From contig VZDJ01006028.1 in the NCBI GenBank assembly GCA_008694505.1, positions 2,047,489 through 2,111,488 on the forward strand: DNA of 64,000 nt. The letters run 5' to 3'. The notes beneath the pieces are model-generated. The model searched no databases. It was not told the origin of the DNA and saw only the letters and a list, made by a program, of their open reading frames with translations. Position 1 is the stretch's first letter, and each line of letters starts with the position of its first letter. The stretch comes from Cyanoderma ruficeps (lineage: Eukaryota; Chordata; Aves; Passeriformes; Timaliidae). Positions 39,680 through 48,659 of this stretch are shown here, in pieces. Both the position numbers and the translations under genes were made by a program.

Positions 39680-39985
39680 CCTCCACAGCATGTCTGAAGC
39701 TCCCAGAGCCATGCCTTCGCTGGTGGCCGAACCAGTCCGGATGTCTTTGTGTACATGGGCTCGGCACAGCCAGGAGGGTCTATCTGGGCCTCCACTAGTG
39801 CCTGTTGAGGGCACTGATAAACTGTGGTGTCCCTTACTAACCTTTCTGGTCTTTCCCTTGCCCATGGGCTCTGCAGCCCCATTTCAGCTTGGCCTCCATC
39901 CTTTTGTCCTCTGTGTGTGTGTGTGCTGACACCACCCCTGCCCTTCCTGGCTGGACATGATGCAGGGAACCAGACCTGACTCCCT
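39680..39985. other. GC-rich unclassified block
   Basis: A sharp GC-rich island in AT-rich surroundings, with open frames on both strands and a (GT)n run at 39911-39925. The composition suggests a retroelement remnant, but I could not match it to CR1 ORF2 or to the LTR families seen here. The open frames have no recognisable domain. Confidence 0.35.
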
Positions 39986-41549
39986 TTTTTAGTGTTTTCC
40001 TACTTAAAGCTTCTGAATTTTTCTTCAACAAATTTATTGAGATTCTTTGAGTTGGTGCAGTGTTTTTTCTTGCTATGATACATGCATACTTTATAACCAA
40101 GACAATGGGTCAGAACATGTAGAAACAGAAAAGATGGCATATTGAGCTGAATTAATAAATTGAAAGCAATGGGAACATAGCTTGCTGTTGTTTTTTTCAA
40201 TAATTCAGCTTATGTTGTCACAAACCAGGCATGAGATGCTGACAGATCAGTTTTATAAGGAGTATATATCCTTTTTTTCTTTTCAAACTCAGGTATTTTC
40301 CCTCCTGCTTGCTACTTGTAATAGAGAAGATGATAGGAAGTTTGATAGTGAACGGATGGTGAATCATTGAGGGTAAATTACAAGAAACAATGAAACATAT
40401 TCTGGTTTTATCACAGCAAGAGAGAATAAGAAGCATATTAAATATACTGTATGAGGCCTACAGTGTATATAAATCAGTTTCTGATGTGACTTTTTGTTAT
40501 ATTACAATCTTAAAACACTGGCTTGTTTGATGAAATGAAAATGGTCGTTTAAAATATAAAGGAAATACAAAATAGCGCAAAATGACCTAAGGAGTTATAT
40601 CTTCAGCCTTCAAGTTNACCTAAGGAGTTATATCTTCAGCTTTCAAGTTTAAAACAGAAGGAAAATAAAGCTGCAGATTTTGTCCCAACAATGATAAATT
40701 ACAAAGTAGGACTGTTCCTTATGTCAAAGTTATAAGAAGGCTATATGGATAATAGATACAGTACCCATGCAGATTAATTTGAATATAAATTTAATTTCAT
40801 AAACAACGGAGAAGTGAAATTTTCCTAAATTATATCCCTCATCTGCTAAGGAAGACTGTCTTTAAGGAGTCACCTTTATAGATTTAAATGCCATATTAAA
40901 GTCAGTGGGTAGATTTCTTCTTTCTAGCATTCCTCACTCTATGATCCACAAAACCAATAGTACCTTTCTGGGGTTATTGTAAAAAAAAAAAAAAATTAGT
41001 TATTATCAATACCATAAGCGATACAAATTTCTTTTCTTGTTTGCTTTTCTGAATGCTTTTTTTTTACCTCTGGAAAAGCTTTTGCCTTCTCAACTGGAAA
41101 GAGTTTATTTCCATAATAAAAAAGAGAAGACAGAGAGAGAGATAATTTCTGGTTACGTATCAGAATAAAACAATTATCAGTTAATGTTTTGATTGTAAAT
41201 AATTGAAACAATGCCTCTGACAGAAATCCGTTAGTCCACAGCAAAAAGAATATGTCATTGAAAAGGAGCAAAAGTATCAACAGAAAACAAAGAATTCAAG
41301 TGCCAAAGAATGGTGAAGATCTTAATCAAGTTATAAATAGAACAATTCTGAAATAGCATCTTGTAAGTGGCATCCTAAGGGTTAAATCTCTTTATGAAGT
41401 TGCCGTGGTTACAGAAGTTTAGCACTATGTGACTGCTCTTCTACTCCCTTCTCTGTAATGAAAAACTGTTGATTCCCAGTAGCTGCCCAGTGCACACACA
41501 GCCCCTCAGGCTACAAGCTGGGTGTTAAATGAAAGGAGCTAAACCGAGG
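39986..41549. other. Unique AT-rich non-coding DNA
   Basis: No gene recognised. It contains the duplicated segment at 40584-40649 and a poly(A) run at about 40981-40995. Confidence 0.6.
40584..40649. repeat. 33-bp tandem duplication with an N at the junction
   Basis: The unit starting gacctaaggagttatatctt occupies 40584-40616 and recurs at 40617-40649 with one C/T difference. The first base of the second unit is unresolved (N at 40617). It could be a genuine duplication or an imperfectly merged overlap in the assembly. Confidence 0.9.
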
Positions 41550-42045
41550 AGATGGGGTAGTGTTTCTTTACCTTCATCTTGAGGGATCAACTCTGCTAAT
41601 GGGCCATCATGAACTGAATGAATAGGCAGCTCCAGTGACCATCAAGGACTCCAAAAACATCCTATGGTTCATAGGACATCATTCCACTGTGAAACCTCCT
41701 GCCCTGGAGGAGGTACCACTTGGACCTGACCACCTATAATCCTGAGGTTTGTGGACTTGGGACACCACCACTGCTGGATGGAGCCAGAGGAGGACCAGAC
41801 CTTCCACAGGACCACTGTTTTAGACACAGCTGCAACCATTACTTCTATAGGACTGCAACAACCACTTCCTTGGACTGTGACCACCACCATGACCAACAGC
41901 AGCCAGGTTGTACTCTGACTTTGTGGATGTAAGCCAGTTTTTCTGTGTCATTTAATTTATTGTGATTTTTCTATTTAAATTGTAACTCTGACCTGGAATC
42001 TCTCTCAAAGTGTTTGCATGGGTTTAATTTCTCCCAACTTTTTAT
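41550..42045 (+). mobile_element. Probable ERV LTR block
   Basis: The block is GC-richer and carries gacaccaccactgctggatgg, ggaccactgttttagacaca, caggttgtactctgactttg, then a T-rich stretch and ctctgacctggaatctctctc. The caggttgta(c/t)tctgact(t/c)tg segment resembles the complement of the R-like segment in family A LTRs (gacagagtcagaatacaacctg at 7791-7814), supporting an LTR origin and plus-strand sense. Termini and target duplication are not resolved. The open frames on both strands here are artefacts of CAC/CTG-rich sequence. Confidence 0.5.
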
Positions 42046-42221
42046 ACATGCTAGGGTGTTTCTGACATTTATGGCTTAGGAAAGCAGAAACCACAAGACT
42101 TTCATTTAGTGGTAGAAAAATTAGTTTCCCCTTTTTTTCTTTTTTCTTTTCAAAAAAAGTTTGTTCTACACAGAATAAAGTAGGCAAAAATATTTCTTTC
42201 ATAAAAAGCAAGAAAAAAAGA

Positions 42222-42752
42222 AATTGTGTGGCTAGCAGGACTAGGGAAGTGATCATCCCTCTGTACTCAACACTGGTGGCGTCACACCTAAAGTGTTTGC
42301 ATTCAGCTCTGGGTCCTTCATCATAAAAAAAGACATTGAGATACTGAAGTGATGCCAAAGAAGGGTGATGGAGATGGCGAATGAGCTGGAGTGCAAGTCT
42401 TATGAGCAACAGCCGAGGCAGATGAGGTTGTTTAGTCTGGGGAAAAAGAAGCTCAGGGGAGACCTTATTGCTCCTGCATTTACATGAAAGGAGGTAGGCA
42501 ACCAGCATCAGGACAGGAGGACATGGTCTCAAGCTGTGCCAAAGGAGGTTCAGGTCAAATAACAGGAAGAATTTCTTCACTGAAAAGATGGTTAAGCTTT
42601 GGAACAGGCTGTCCAGGGTGGTGGAGTCACCATCCCTAAAGTATTCGAGAAATGACTGGATATGTGCTATGGTTTAATTTACATGATGGTGTTTCATCAA
42701 AGGTTGATCTCAGAGGCCTTTTCCAAACCTTACTGATTTGATTCTATGATTC
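42222..42752 (+). mobile_element. CR1 LINE 3' end
   Basis: The sequence follows the CR1 ORF2 C-terminus and 3' UTR in order: gtgatcatccctctgtactc, ttgtttagtctggggaaaaag, gctcaggggagacctta, aagaatttcttcactg, ggaacaggctgtccagggtgg, and the tail gattctatgattctat. The tail is the characteristic octamer-like CR1 3' terminus. Stops and indels make it non-functional. The 191-codon minus-strand open frame over this region is antisense to the element. Confidence 0.92.
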
Positions 42753-44569
42753 TATTAAAAAAAAAAATATTTAGAAAGCCCAGAACTTCAGAATCACACC
42801 AGATAAAGGAACAAAATAAAATATTAGGTTGCTTAAGTTTTGTTTTACTTTGTTTTGTTTCAAAAGTACACCTTTCCACATACTGCTACACAGTGTTCAG
42901 ATACACAAAGCAGTGAAAGGAATGAAAGAGCCCTACATGACACACACACAGGTAATAAATCATTCTGCTCTTTCAGTCAGCTGAGCCTGTGTCACTTCTT
43001 CAAATTGCCTTGTGCATTCACTGCAACATGCCATCACTATTTCTTTCTATCCGGATGGTGTTTCAGGCAAATAGCCTCTTTAAACCTCAGCTTTAGCTAA
43101 TCACTGAAGACATCAAGCAGCTGCAACTCAATGGCAACTGAAACAGAGCCATGGAGTCAAGTGCCATTAGTGAACATCTAGCACTAAAAGGAAAAACAAT
43201 TTCAGTATCTCTGCTAGCGAACATATAGACACATCTAATTTTTTTCCCTTCATACTACACTGTCACAGCCACTCTTTTCCAAGAACTCTGTCCACACATT
43301 GCACACTAAATATTTTGTTTCTCACAGCTACTATTGCCAACTACAGTATGGGATATTCAGCAATATGAAGCAATTCACTTTCCTTTACTGAGAGTACAGT
43401 ACTATTCTTCCCTATTAGACTGCTTTTCATTTATTCCTTTAGTCATTTTGATTTTTGGAGAGGGAGCTGGGGGTGGAGAGAAAGGAGGAATAGAAGATTA
43501 TTTTTTCCTGATTGCTTTTTCTTTAATTTAGATGGCTTTCTTGATCATTACACATCAGGTTTGTCACGGTGAATATCAGTCTTCAGTATCATACTCTTAG
43601 GCAACACATTCATTTGAGTTCCAATCTTTTCAGGTTTCCATAGTAACTGGCGCTTAGTACAGACCCCTTGATTAAACAAAGCTGCTGTAGCTGTCAAAAA
43701 CTGACAGAACGGGATTCCGTTTTATTATTAAAAGTGTATAAAAATAAATTTATAGATATACATATATAAAAATCTGTATATATATACACATAACATCATG
43801 TCAATATGACAGCATATATAATATACATATAATATACATATACACATCCATAATATTATACAACTATTAACTGTATGCAGAACATTGTGTGATATATATA
43901 CCATCTCTTAGGACAAAAAATAAAGAATAAAAGTACAAAGTATCCAAAAACATTCATTATAAAGACATTTCCACCACAAAAATGAAGACACGAGTTCAAG
44001 AGAAGTTCAATCATTTTCTCCTAGAAGTTCAATAGCTGCACTGTCACTTGTCACTGAGTCTGCTGTTACTCATAATACTTACTGGCAAAAGAGTTCCAGC
44101 TATCTAATATACTCACACACAACTGTAAGAAAGCAGCTGTGGACTTTATCCAACTAATTTATAGCATACATGAATTAATTGGCAAATGTCAGTTCAATTA
44201 TTTGTCCTGCACCAGGATACCTATTGTATCAGATTGTCCTGTTGATTGCCTTAAAACACATCAGTTGTAAGAGGGGCATTGAGATCAAAATACTTTCTTA
44301 ATCTGTTCAACAGAAAATATCATCAAAATTGTGCATCAACTCATGTACACACTCATACAATATTTTGTGTAGACCAGTTTTCACCCTGCAGAAAGGAAAA
44401 ACATCTAAAAATGTCAGAAATGTCAGAAACGGCGCAGATGTAGAATTAGTCAACCCAGACTGGTAAAGATGTGAGGGGAAATATGACAATTGCCTATAAA
44501 ATCTATGGGTCTTCCAGTGAAATGAATGGGAAACAAATTTAAAACCTAGTACTAAGTTCTCTGCCAACC
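42753..44569. other. Unique AT-rich non-coding DNA
   Basis: No gene or retroelement recognised apart from the AT-rich microsatellite at 43736-43870. Confidence 0.6.
43736..43870. repeat. TATA/TATACA-rich microsatellite region
   Basis: Degenerate runs of tatata, tatacata and aatatacata with few G or C. Confidence 0.8.
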
Positions 44570-45135
44570 AGTTTCTGATATAGGCCAGGATGCCATTGGC
44601 CTTCTTGGCCACCTGGGCACATGCTGATGGCTCATGATCAGCTGCTTGACCAGCACTACCAGGTCCTTTTCTGCTGGGAGGATTTCCAGCCACTTTTCCC
44701 TCATTCTGTAGCTCTGCATAGGGTTGCTGTGATCCATCTGCAGGATCCAGCACTTGGCCTTGTTCAGCCTCATTCTGTTGTCCTCAGCCCATCAATCCAG
44801 CCTCTCCAGATCCCTCTGTAGGGCTTTCCTACCCTTCAGCATATCAACACTCATGACTAATTTGGGGTCACCTGCAAATTGACCTGTGATGACCTCTTCC
44901 AAATCATTGAAAAATATATTACACAGGACTGACCCCAGTACTCCTGGGGAACACTGACTGACTGCCAGCTGGTTTTAATTTCATTCACCAACACTCTGTG
45001 GTCTGACAAACCAGCTAGATTTTGCCCAGAAAGGAGGAAGTCCATTGAACACCTAAGCAGCCTGTTTCTCCAGAAGGATACTGTGTGAAAAGGTGTTGAA
45101 GTTCTTACAAAAGTCTGGATAGAAAGTATTCATTG
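44570..45135 (-). mobile_element. CR1 LINE fragment, central-to-C-terminal reverse transcriptase
   Basis: On the minus strand the frames at 45045-44857 and 44773-44552 carry recognisable CR1 ORF2 pieces: a VLVNEIKTSWQ segment just before the expected SGVPQGS region, an NKAKCWILQ segment, an NPMQSYR segment, an AEKDL segment and, in the neighbouring frame, AQVAKKANGILAYIRN. The switch between frames shows frameshifts. The fragment stops right after the IRN segment and lacks the rest of ORF2 and the 3' UTR. It overlaps in content with the next copy, so the two are separate insertions. Confidence 0.88.
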
Positions 45136-45361
45136 ATAGCACGGTCTAGGTGCAATCTCTGGTTCTACCAAACCAGAGGAAGGTGTGCTCTGTTTGTATT
45201 CTGCTCCTATGTTCTTTCCCATATTTTAGTTATTTACTGAAGTATATATTGAGACATACTTATTAACTTATATACCTATTAAGTTGAATAGAGTTTTAAT
45301 TTGAACCAGTAGGGACATATTGATATTTTTGAGTAACTAAGTTCATGTTCAGTCATATTCA
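45136..45361. other. AT-rich spacer between two CR1 copies
   Basis: About 226 bp of AT-rich sequence without CR1 similarity, separating two minus-strand CR1 fragments. Confidence 0.7.
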
Positions 45362-46312
45362 ACTTGCAGGACCCACAGGTCACCTTCTCTGGCACTGCTT
45401 TCCAGTATCTCATTCCTCAGTCTGTCCATACATCCAAGGTTGCCCGATCCCAGATGCAGAAACCAGCACTTTCCCTTGTAGAACTTCATATGGTTGGATT
45501 GCCCAAACCTCTAAATTTTTGTGGTCTCTCTGCAGGGCCTCTGTGCTTTAAAGGAATCAACAGCTCCTCCCAGTTTTGTATCATCTATGAATTTCTTCCG
45601 GATCCCTTCCAGTCCTGTGTCCAGGTCATTTATGATGATGTGGGAGAGAACTGGGCTGAGGATGAAGCCCTGTGGGACTCCACTAGTGACAGGTCCTCAG
45701 TCTGATGTCACCCCAGTCAGTCACTATAACCCTCTGCACCTGACCTGTGAACCAGTTGCTCACCCATCACATGATGTGTTTATTCAGCTGAGTGTGGGAT
45801 GTTTTATCTGGAAGGATACTAATAGAGACAATATTGGAAGTTTTGCTGAAATCTGAACAGATCACATCAAGTGGCTTCCCTTAATCCACCAGGTGACTTC
45901 CCTTGTCATAAAAGGAAACCAGGTTTGATAAATAGGACTTTCCTCCCATGAGGCTGTGCTGGCTGTGACCAACAGCTGCATTGTCCTTCTGACGTTTTTC
46001 AATAACTCCCAGAACAAGCTTCCCCCTAAGTTTACCAAGCACTGAAGTGAGACTGACAGACCTGTAGTTTCTGGGGTCCTGCTTCTTGCCCTTCTTTAAA
46101 AGCAAGGCAATGTTCACCAGCTTCAAGTCATCTGGGACCTCTCCAGATTCCCAAGACTGCTCAAAAATCAAGAGAGGTTTTGCAATGACATCACTGAGCT
46201 CTTTGAGGATTCTTGGATGAATCCTATCAGGCCTCATTGATCTGTAGGGATCCAGTGAAGCAGCAGATCCTGCATAATTTCAGGGTTGACTGGGAGTTGA
46301 TCATATTTAATT
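45362..46312 (-). mobile_element. CR1 LINE fragment, reverse-transcriptase N-terminal and palm region
   Basis: The minus-strand frame 46237-45881 (118 codons) is the best-preserved coding remnant in the window. It reads PDRIHPRILKELSDVIAKPL, SWESGEVPDDLK, LLKKGKKQDPRNYR.VSLTSV and FYDKGSHLVD, which are diagnostic of CR1 ORF2. CR1 similarity continues below 45881 without an open frame through the region complementary to the SGVPQGS box (near 45670-45700) to about 45362. The 5' part of ORF2 and everything 3' of the palm are absent. It differs in sequence from the neighbouring copy, suggesting another CR1 subfamily. Confidence 0.92.
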
Positions 46313-47250
46313 ACATATCATCTGCTAATTGTTTTTTTTTCTGTTGAGCAAATTCAACACAAAACAAATAAGAAAACATAAAAATAATCAGTGTCAACAC
46401 ACTAACCATCGGATAAGTGAATAGAAAATAAATGTTCTGAAGTGTTCTGCCATGGTATTCAATGTATTAGTAATGGAAATTGCCCTAACATATTGTCATA
46501 TTTTTTCATATTTGCTAATATCAGCCAGTTATGAAATAGAAAACCACACTTTTGTCAGTCACATTGATTTTTCAGATTGGTTTAATACATGCAAGGAATT
46601 TGTTGAGCTGGATAAAAAAGCTGACAGTGAACATGTAATGTCATAAATGGTCTAACAGATCACATTTCCCATTTTTGTTTTCTATGGGAAATCATTGAAT
46701 CAGAATTCAAGCAATTTCACTCTTGAAAGAAAATGGGTTTTTTTACAGCACTAAACTGAACAAAGTTCACCATTTCAGAGAAGTTCATAGCATAATCAGA
46801 ATCTATCAGATCACAATACAAGTAATATAATCAGAACAGTAATATACTGAACCTGCTGAAGATTAATTTTTGCATATTTTTTCTTCCATTTTTAATGAAG
46901 AGCAAAGTGCTGCCTGCACCTTTTATTTCTTAAATATCTAACTATATTTTGAAAATTATGACCAGGTACAATCAATCATAATTTTCTCATCCAATTTATA
47001 ATTTCAATGGCAAGAGATTCCATTAGAAAATGAAAAGATGAGTGTCTCTGAGTATATTTTCCTGACATGTTGGAAAACTTTCTGGAAAAAAAAAATTATA
47101 GGATGAATGAGGAAAAGAAGAGAGTAAAAATGGCAAGTTTGTATTTTAAAAAATAATCTATTTTTGGAACCTATAGAAACTAACAAACTCCAAGACCTAT
47201 TAATGAGATTTGTTGTTATGGAATCCAGCAAAGAATTCTAAATATAATCC
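46313..47250. other. Unique AT-rich non-coding DNA
   Basis: Nothing recognisable on either strand. Confidence 0.65.
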
Positions 47251-47584
47251 TGCCATGGTTTAAGCCCATCTGAAATTAAACACCATGCAGCTGCTTGCTC
47301 AACCTCCCCTTTCTTTCCCCCACCCCCAGGGAATGGGGAGGTAAATCAACAAAAAACTTGTGCAAGAGATAGGAACAGTTTAAAATTTTGAAATAAAGTA
47401 AAATATAGTAATAATGGTAAGTGGTAAAAAATAATGATAACAAAAAGGGAAAAATAAATCACACACAATGAAATTGCTCGCCAGCCACAGACTCATGCCA
47501 GATCCTGCTTCCCAAACCCAGATTGGCTGTGCTTCCAGGTAACTCCCCTCAGTTTATATATTAGGTGTGTCATCCTGCGGTATG
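47251..47584 (-). mobile_element. ERVL-type LTR, R/U5 half of an interrupted copy
   Basis: On the minus strand this ends in the characteristic ...gggcttaaaccatggca terminus of a common avian ERVL LTR and contains a TATA box (tatataaac, near 47553-47562) and the aaactgttcctatctc segment. Its upstream (U3) half is missing. The first 33 bp of such an LTR (aactctatcccagttgaaac and the CAGGACA end, on the plus strand) reappear at 48627-48659 in the same orientation. The copy therefore seems to be split by about 1 kb of other LTR sequence. Confidence 0.72.
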
Positions 47585-47975
47585 TTGTGGTGCCCCAGAA
47601 GAACTTGCCACTAGAGAATTTGTTATGGTGAGAAGAGCTTCTCTCCTATGAATCCTTACATGAACATGTCAATATCTTTTAGGTTCTGTTACTTCATTGG
47701 TTCGTTAAGTTGATGTATGTCGCCGACCAGCCCAGTCCCAGGCAGGGATGTTCTGGGTGCCGTGACCTTCCCGTGAGTCGCCCTGAGGAGGACGGCTTTA
47801 TCCCAGGGGCACAGGCACTCCAGCCCAGTGACCAGCTCAGTTGTGAATGGTTGCCTCAGAAACCAGGCCTGTCAGCTCTTCTAGGCTCCCACTGCTACTG
47901 CAGTGTCTTCCAGCGAATCCCTTCTAGGCGGCGCAGGAGAGAAAACAGGAGGCAGAGTGATTTCCAGAAGTCCTC

Positions 47976-47981
47976 TTTATT
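47976..47981 (-). promoter_or_regulatory. LTR polyadenylation signal
   Basis: The plus strand reads tttatt, so the minus strand has AATAAA, about 50 bp downstream of the TATA box of the same LTR. Confidence 0.7.
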
Positions 47982-48029
47982 CCCAGGAACTGATGACTAC
48001 AAAGAGCCCGAGGCACCAAACATCTGGGG

Positions 48030-48036
48030 TTATATA
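48030..48036 (-). promoter_or_regulatory. LTR TATA box
   Basis: The plus strand reads ttatata, giving TATATAA on the minus (sense) strand, with the GC box and CCAAT motifs upstream of it. Confidence 0.72.
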
Positions 48037-48045
48037 GGGTCAAAA

Positions 48046-48055
48046 GGGGGCGGGG
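48046..48055 (-). promoter_or_regulatory. LTR GC box
   Basis: gggggcgggg, a match to the Sp1-type GC box, lies between the TATA box and the CCAAT array. Confidence 0.6.
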
Positions 48056-48068
48056 TTCAACACAACAA

Positions 48069-48175
48069 CCAATAAGGAAGAGGATTGAAAAACTCACCAA
48101 TCGGGGAAAGGATCCAAAACTAACCAATCAGGGGGGAGACTTGAACCAATCAAAGGAGAGAACAAACCAACCAAT
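48069..48175 (-). promoter_or_regulatory. Array of five evenly spaced inverted CCAAT boxes in the LTR U3
   Basis: CCAAT occurs on the plus strand at 48069-48073, 48097-48101, 48124-48128, 48146-48150 and 48171-48175, so the sense strand reads ATTGG five times. Spacings are 28, 27, 22 and 25 bp. CCAAT boxes bind NF-Y in vertebrates, and NF-Y sites are known in retroviral LTRs. The function of this array is inferred. Confidence 0.7.
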
Positions 48176-48626
48176 CACAGGTAGCTTATTAACATTCTTC
48201 TAGAAAGCTCAGGGGCTTCACAACTAAGCTGCTCACCATGAGCAACAGAGGAAAGCTGCACCAAACCATATCAGGGACATGCTGCTCTCCATGGGAGCGC
48301 TGCCCTTTCTGTGTGGCCCACAGGGGCCTCCACAGACGTAAGCTTATGTCACCCTTATGTCATATATGTTCCATATATGTTCCCCAGGATGTTCTCCCTT
48401 CTTTCAGTTGTCATTGGTTTCTGTATCCCCACCTATCCACCCTGGCATTCCTTGTTGGTTGTTACCCTTTGCTCTGCCTATGTACCACCCCTATGCCCTC
48501 AGACCATTGGATCCAATGCTCTGCTCCACCCCCACTTCCCCTGTACTTAAACATATACCCTCCATTGTGCTTGGTTCTTCTGTCCCTGGTTCCCTTCAGT
48601 GCCACTTCAATAAACTATAACATAAA

Positions 48627-48659
48627 GGAATTAACTCTATCCCAGTTGAAACCAGGACA
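48627..48659 (-). mobile_element. Terminal 33 bp of the interrupted ERVL LTR
   Basis: The plus strand ends in ttgaaaccaggaca, so the minus strand starts TGTCCTGGTTTCAA, the typical 5' terminus of the same LTR family whose other end lies at 47251. Confidence 0.6.

Larger units (their letters stand above)
47718..48222 (-). mobile_element. ERV solo LTR with well-preserved promoter, minus strand
   Basis: On the minus strand it opens TGTGAAGCCCC at 48222 and ends ...GGTCGGCGACA at 47718. In order it shows five ATTGG (inverted CCAAT) motifs, a GC box, a TATA box, an AATAAA and a GC-rich U5. The TATA and AATAAA are only about 50 bp apart, giving a short R region as in alpha/beta-like avian retroviruses. 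All elements of an LTR promoter look intact, which suggests a younger insertion than its neighbours. No viral genes flank it. A clear target duplication is not seen; gttaag to the left and actaag to the right agree at four of six bases. Confidence 0.8.
47583..48622 (+). mobile_element. Second LTR-like element, interrupted by a nested LTR
   Basis: This segment opens TGTTGTGG and closes ATAACA. Its right part carries a TATA-like cttaaacatata near 48546-48557 and AATAAA near 48609-48614, in plus orientation and spaced like promoter, R and polyadenylation signal. The LTR at 47718-48222 sits inside it. Boundaries are inferred from the terminal TG/CA alone, with no target duplication, so the left part (47583-47717) may belong elsewhere. 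Three overlapping plus-strand open frames at 48238-48678 are not genes. Confidence 0.45.

Noticed and set aside
42005..42580. 191-codon minus-strand open frame, one of the longest in the window
   Set aside because: Most of it is the antisense of a plus-strand CR1 3' end, so it is a shadow of the element.
44307..44753. 148-codon minus-strand frame as a gene
   Set aside because: Only a short central part matches CR1 ORF2. The rest is another frame of the element or unrelated flanking DNA.
45364..45856. Plus-strand open frames of 111 and 113 codons
   Set aside because: They are antisense to the minus-strand CR1 fragment at 45362-46312.
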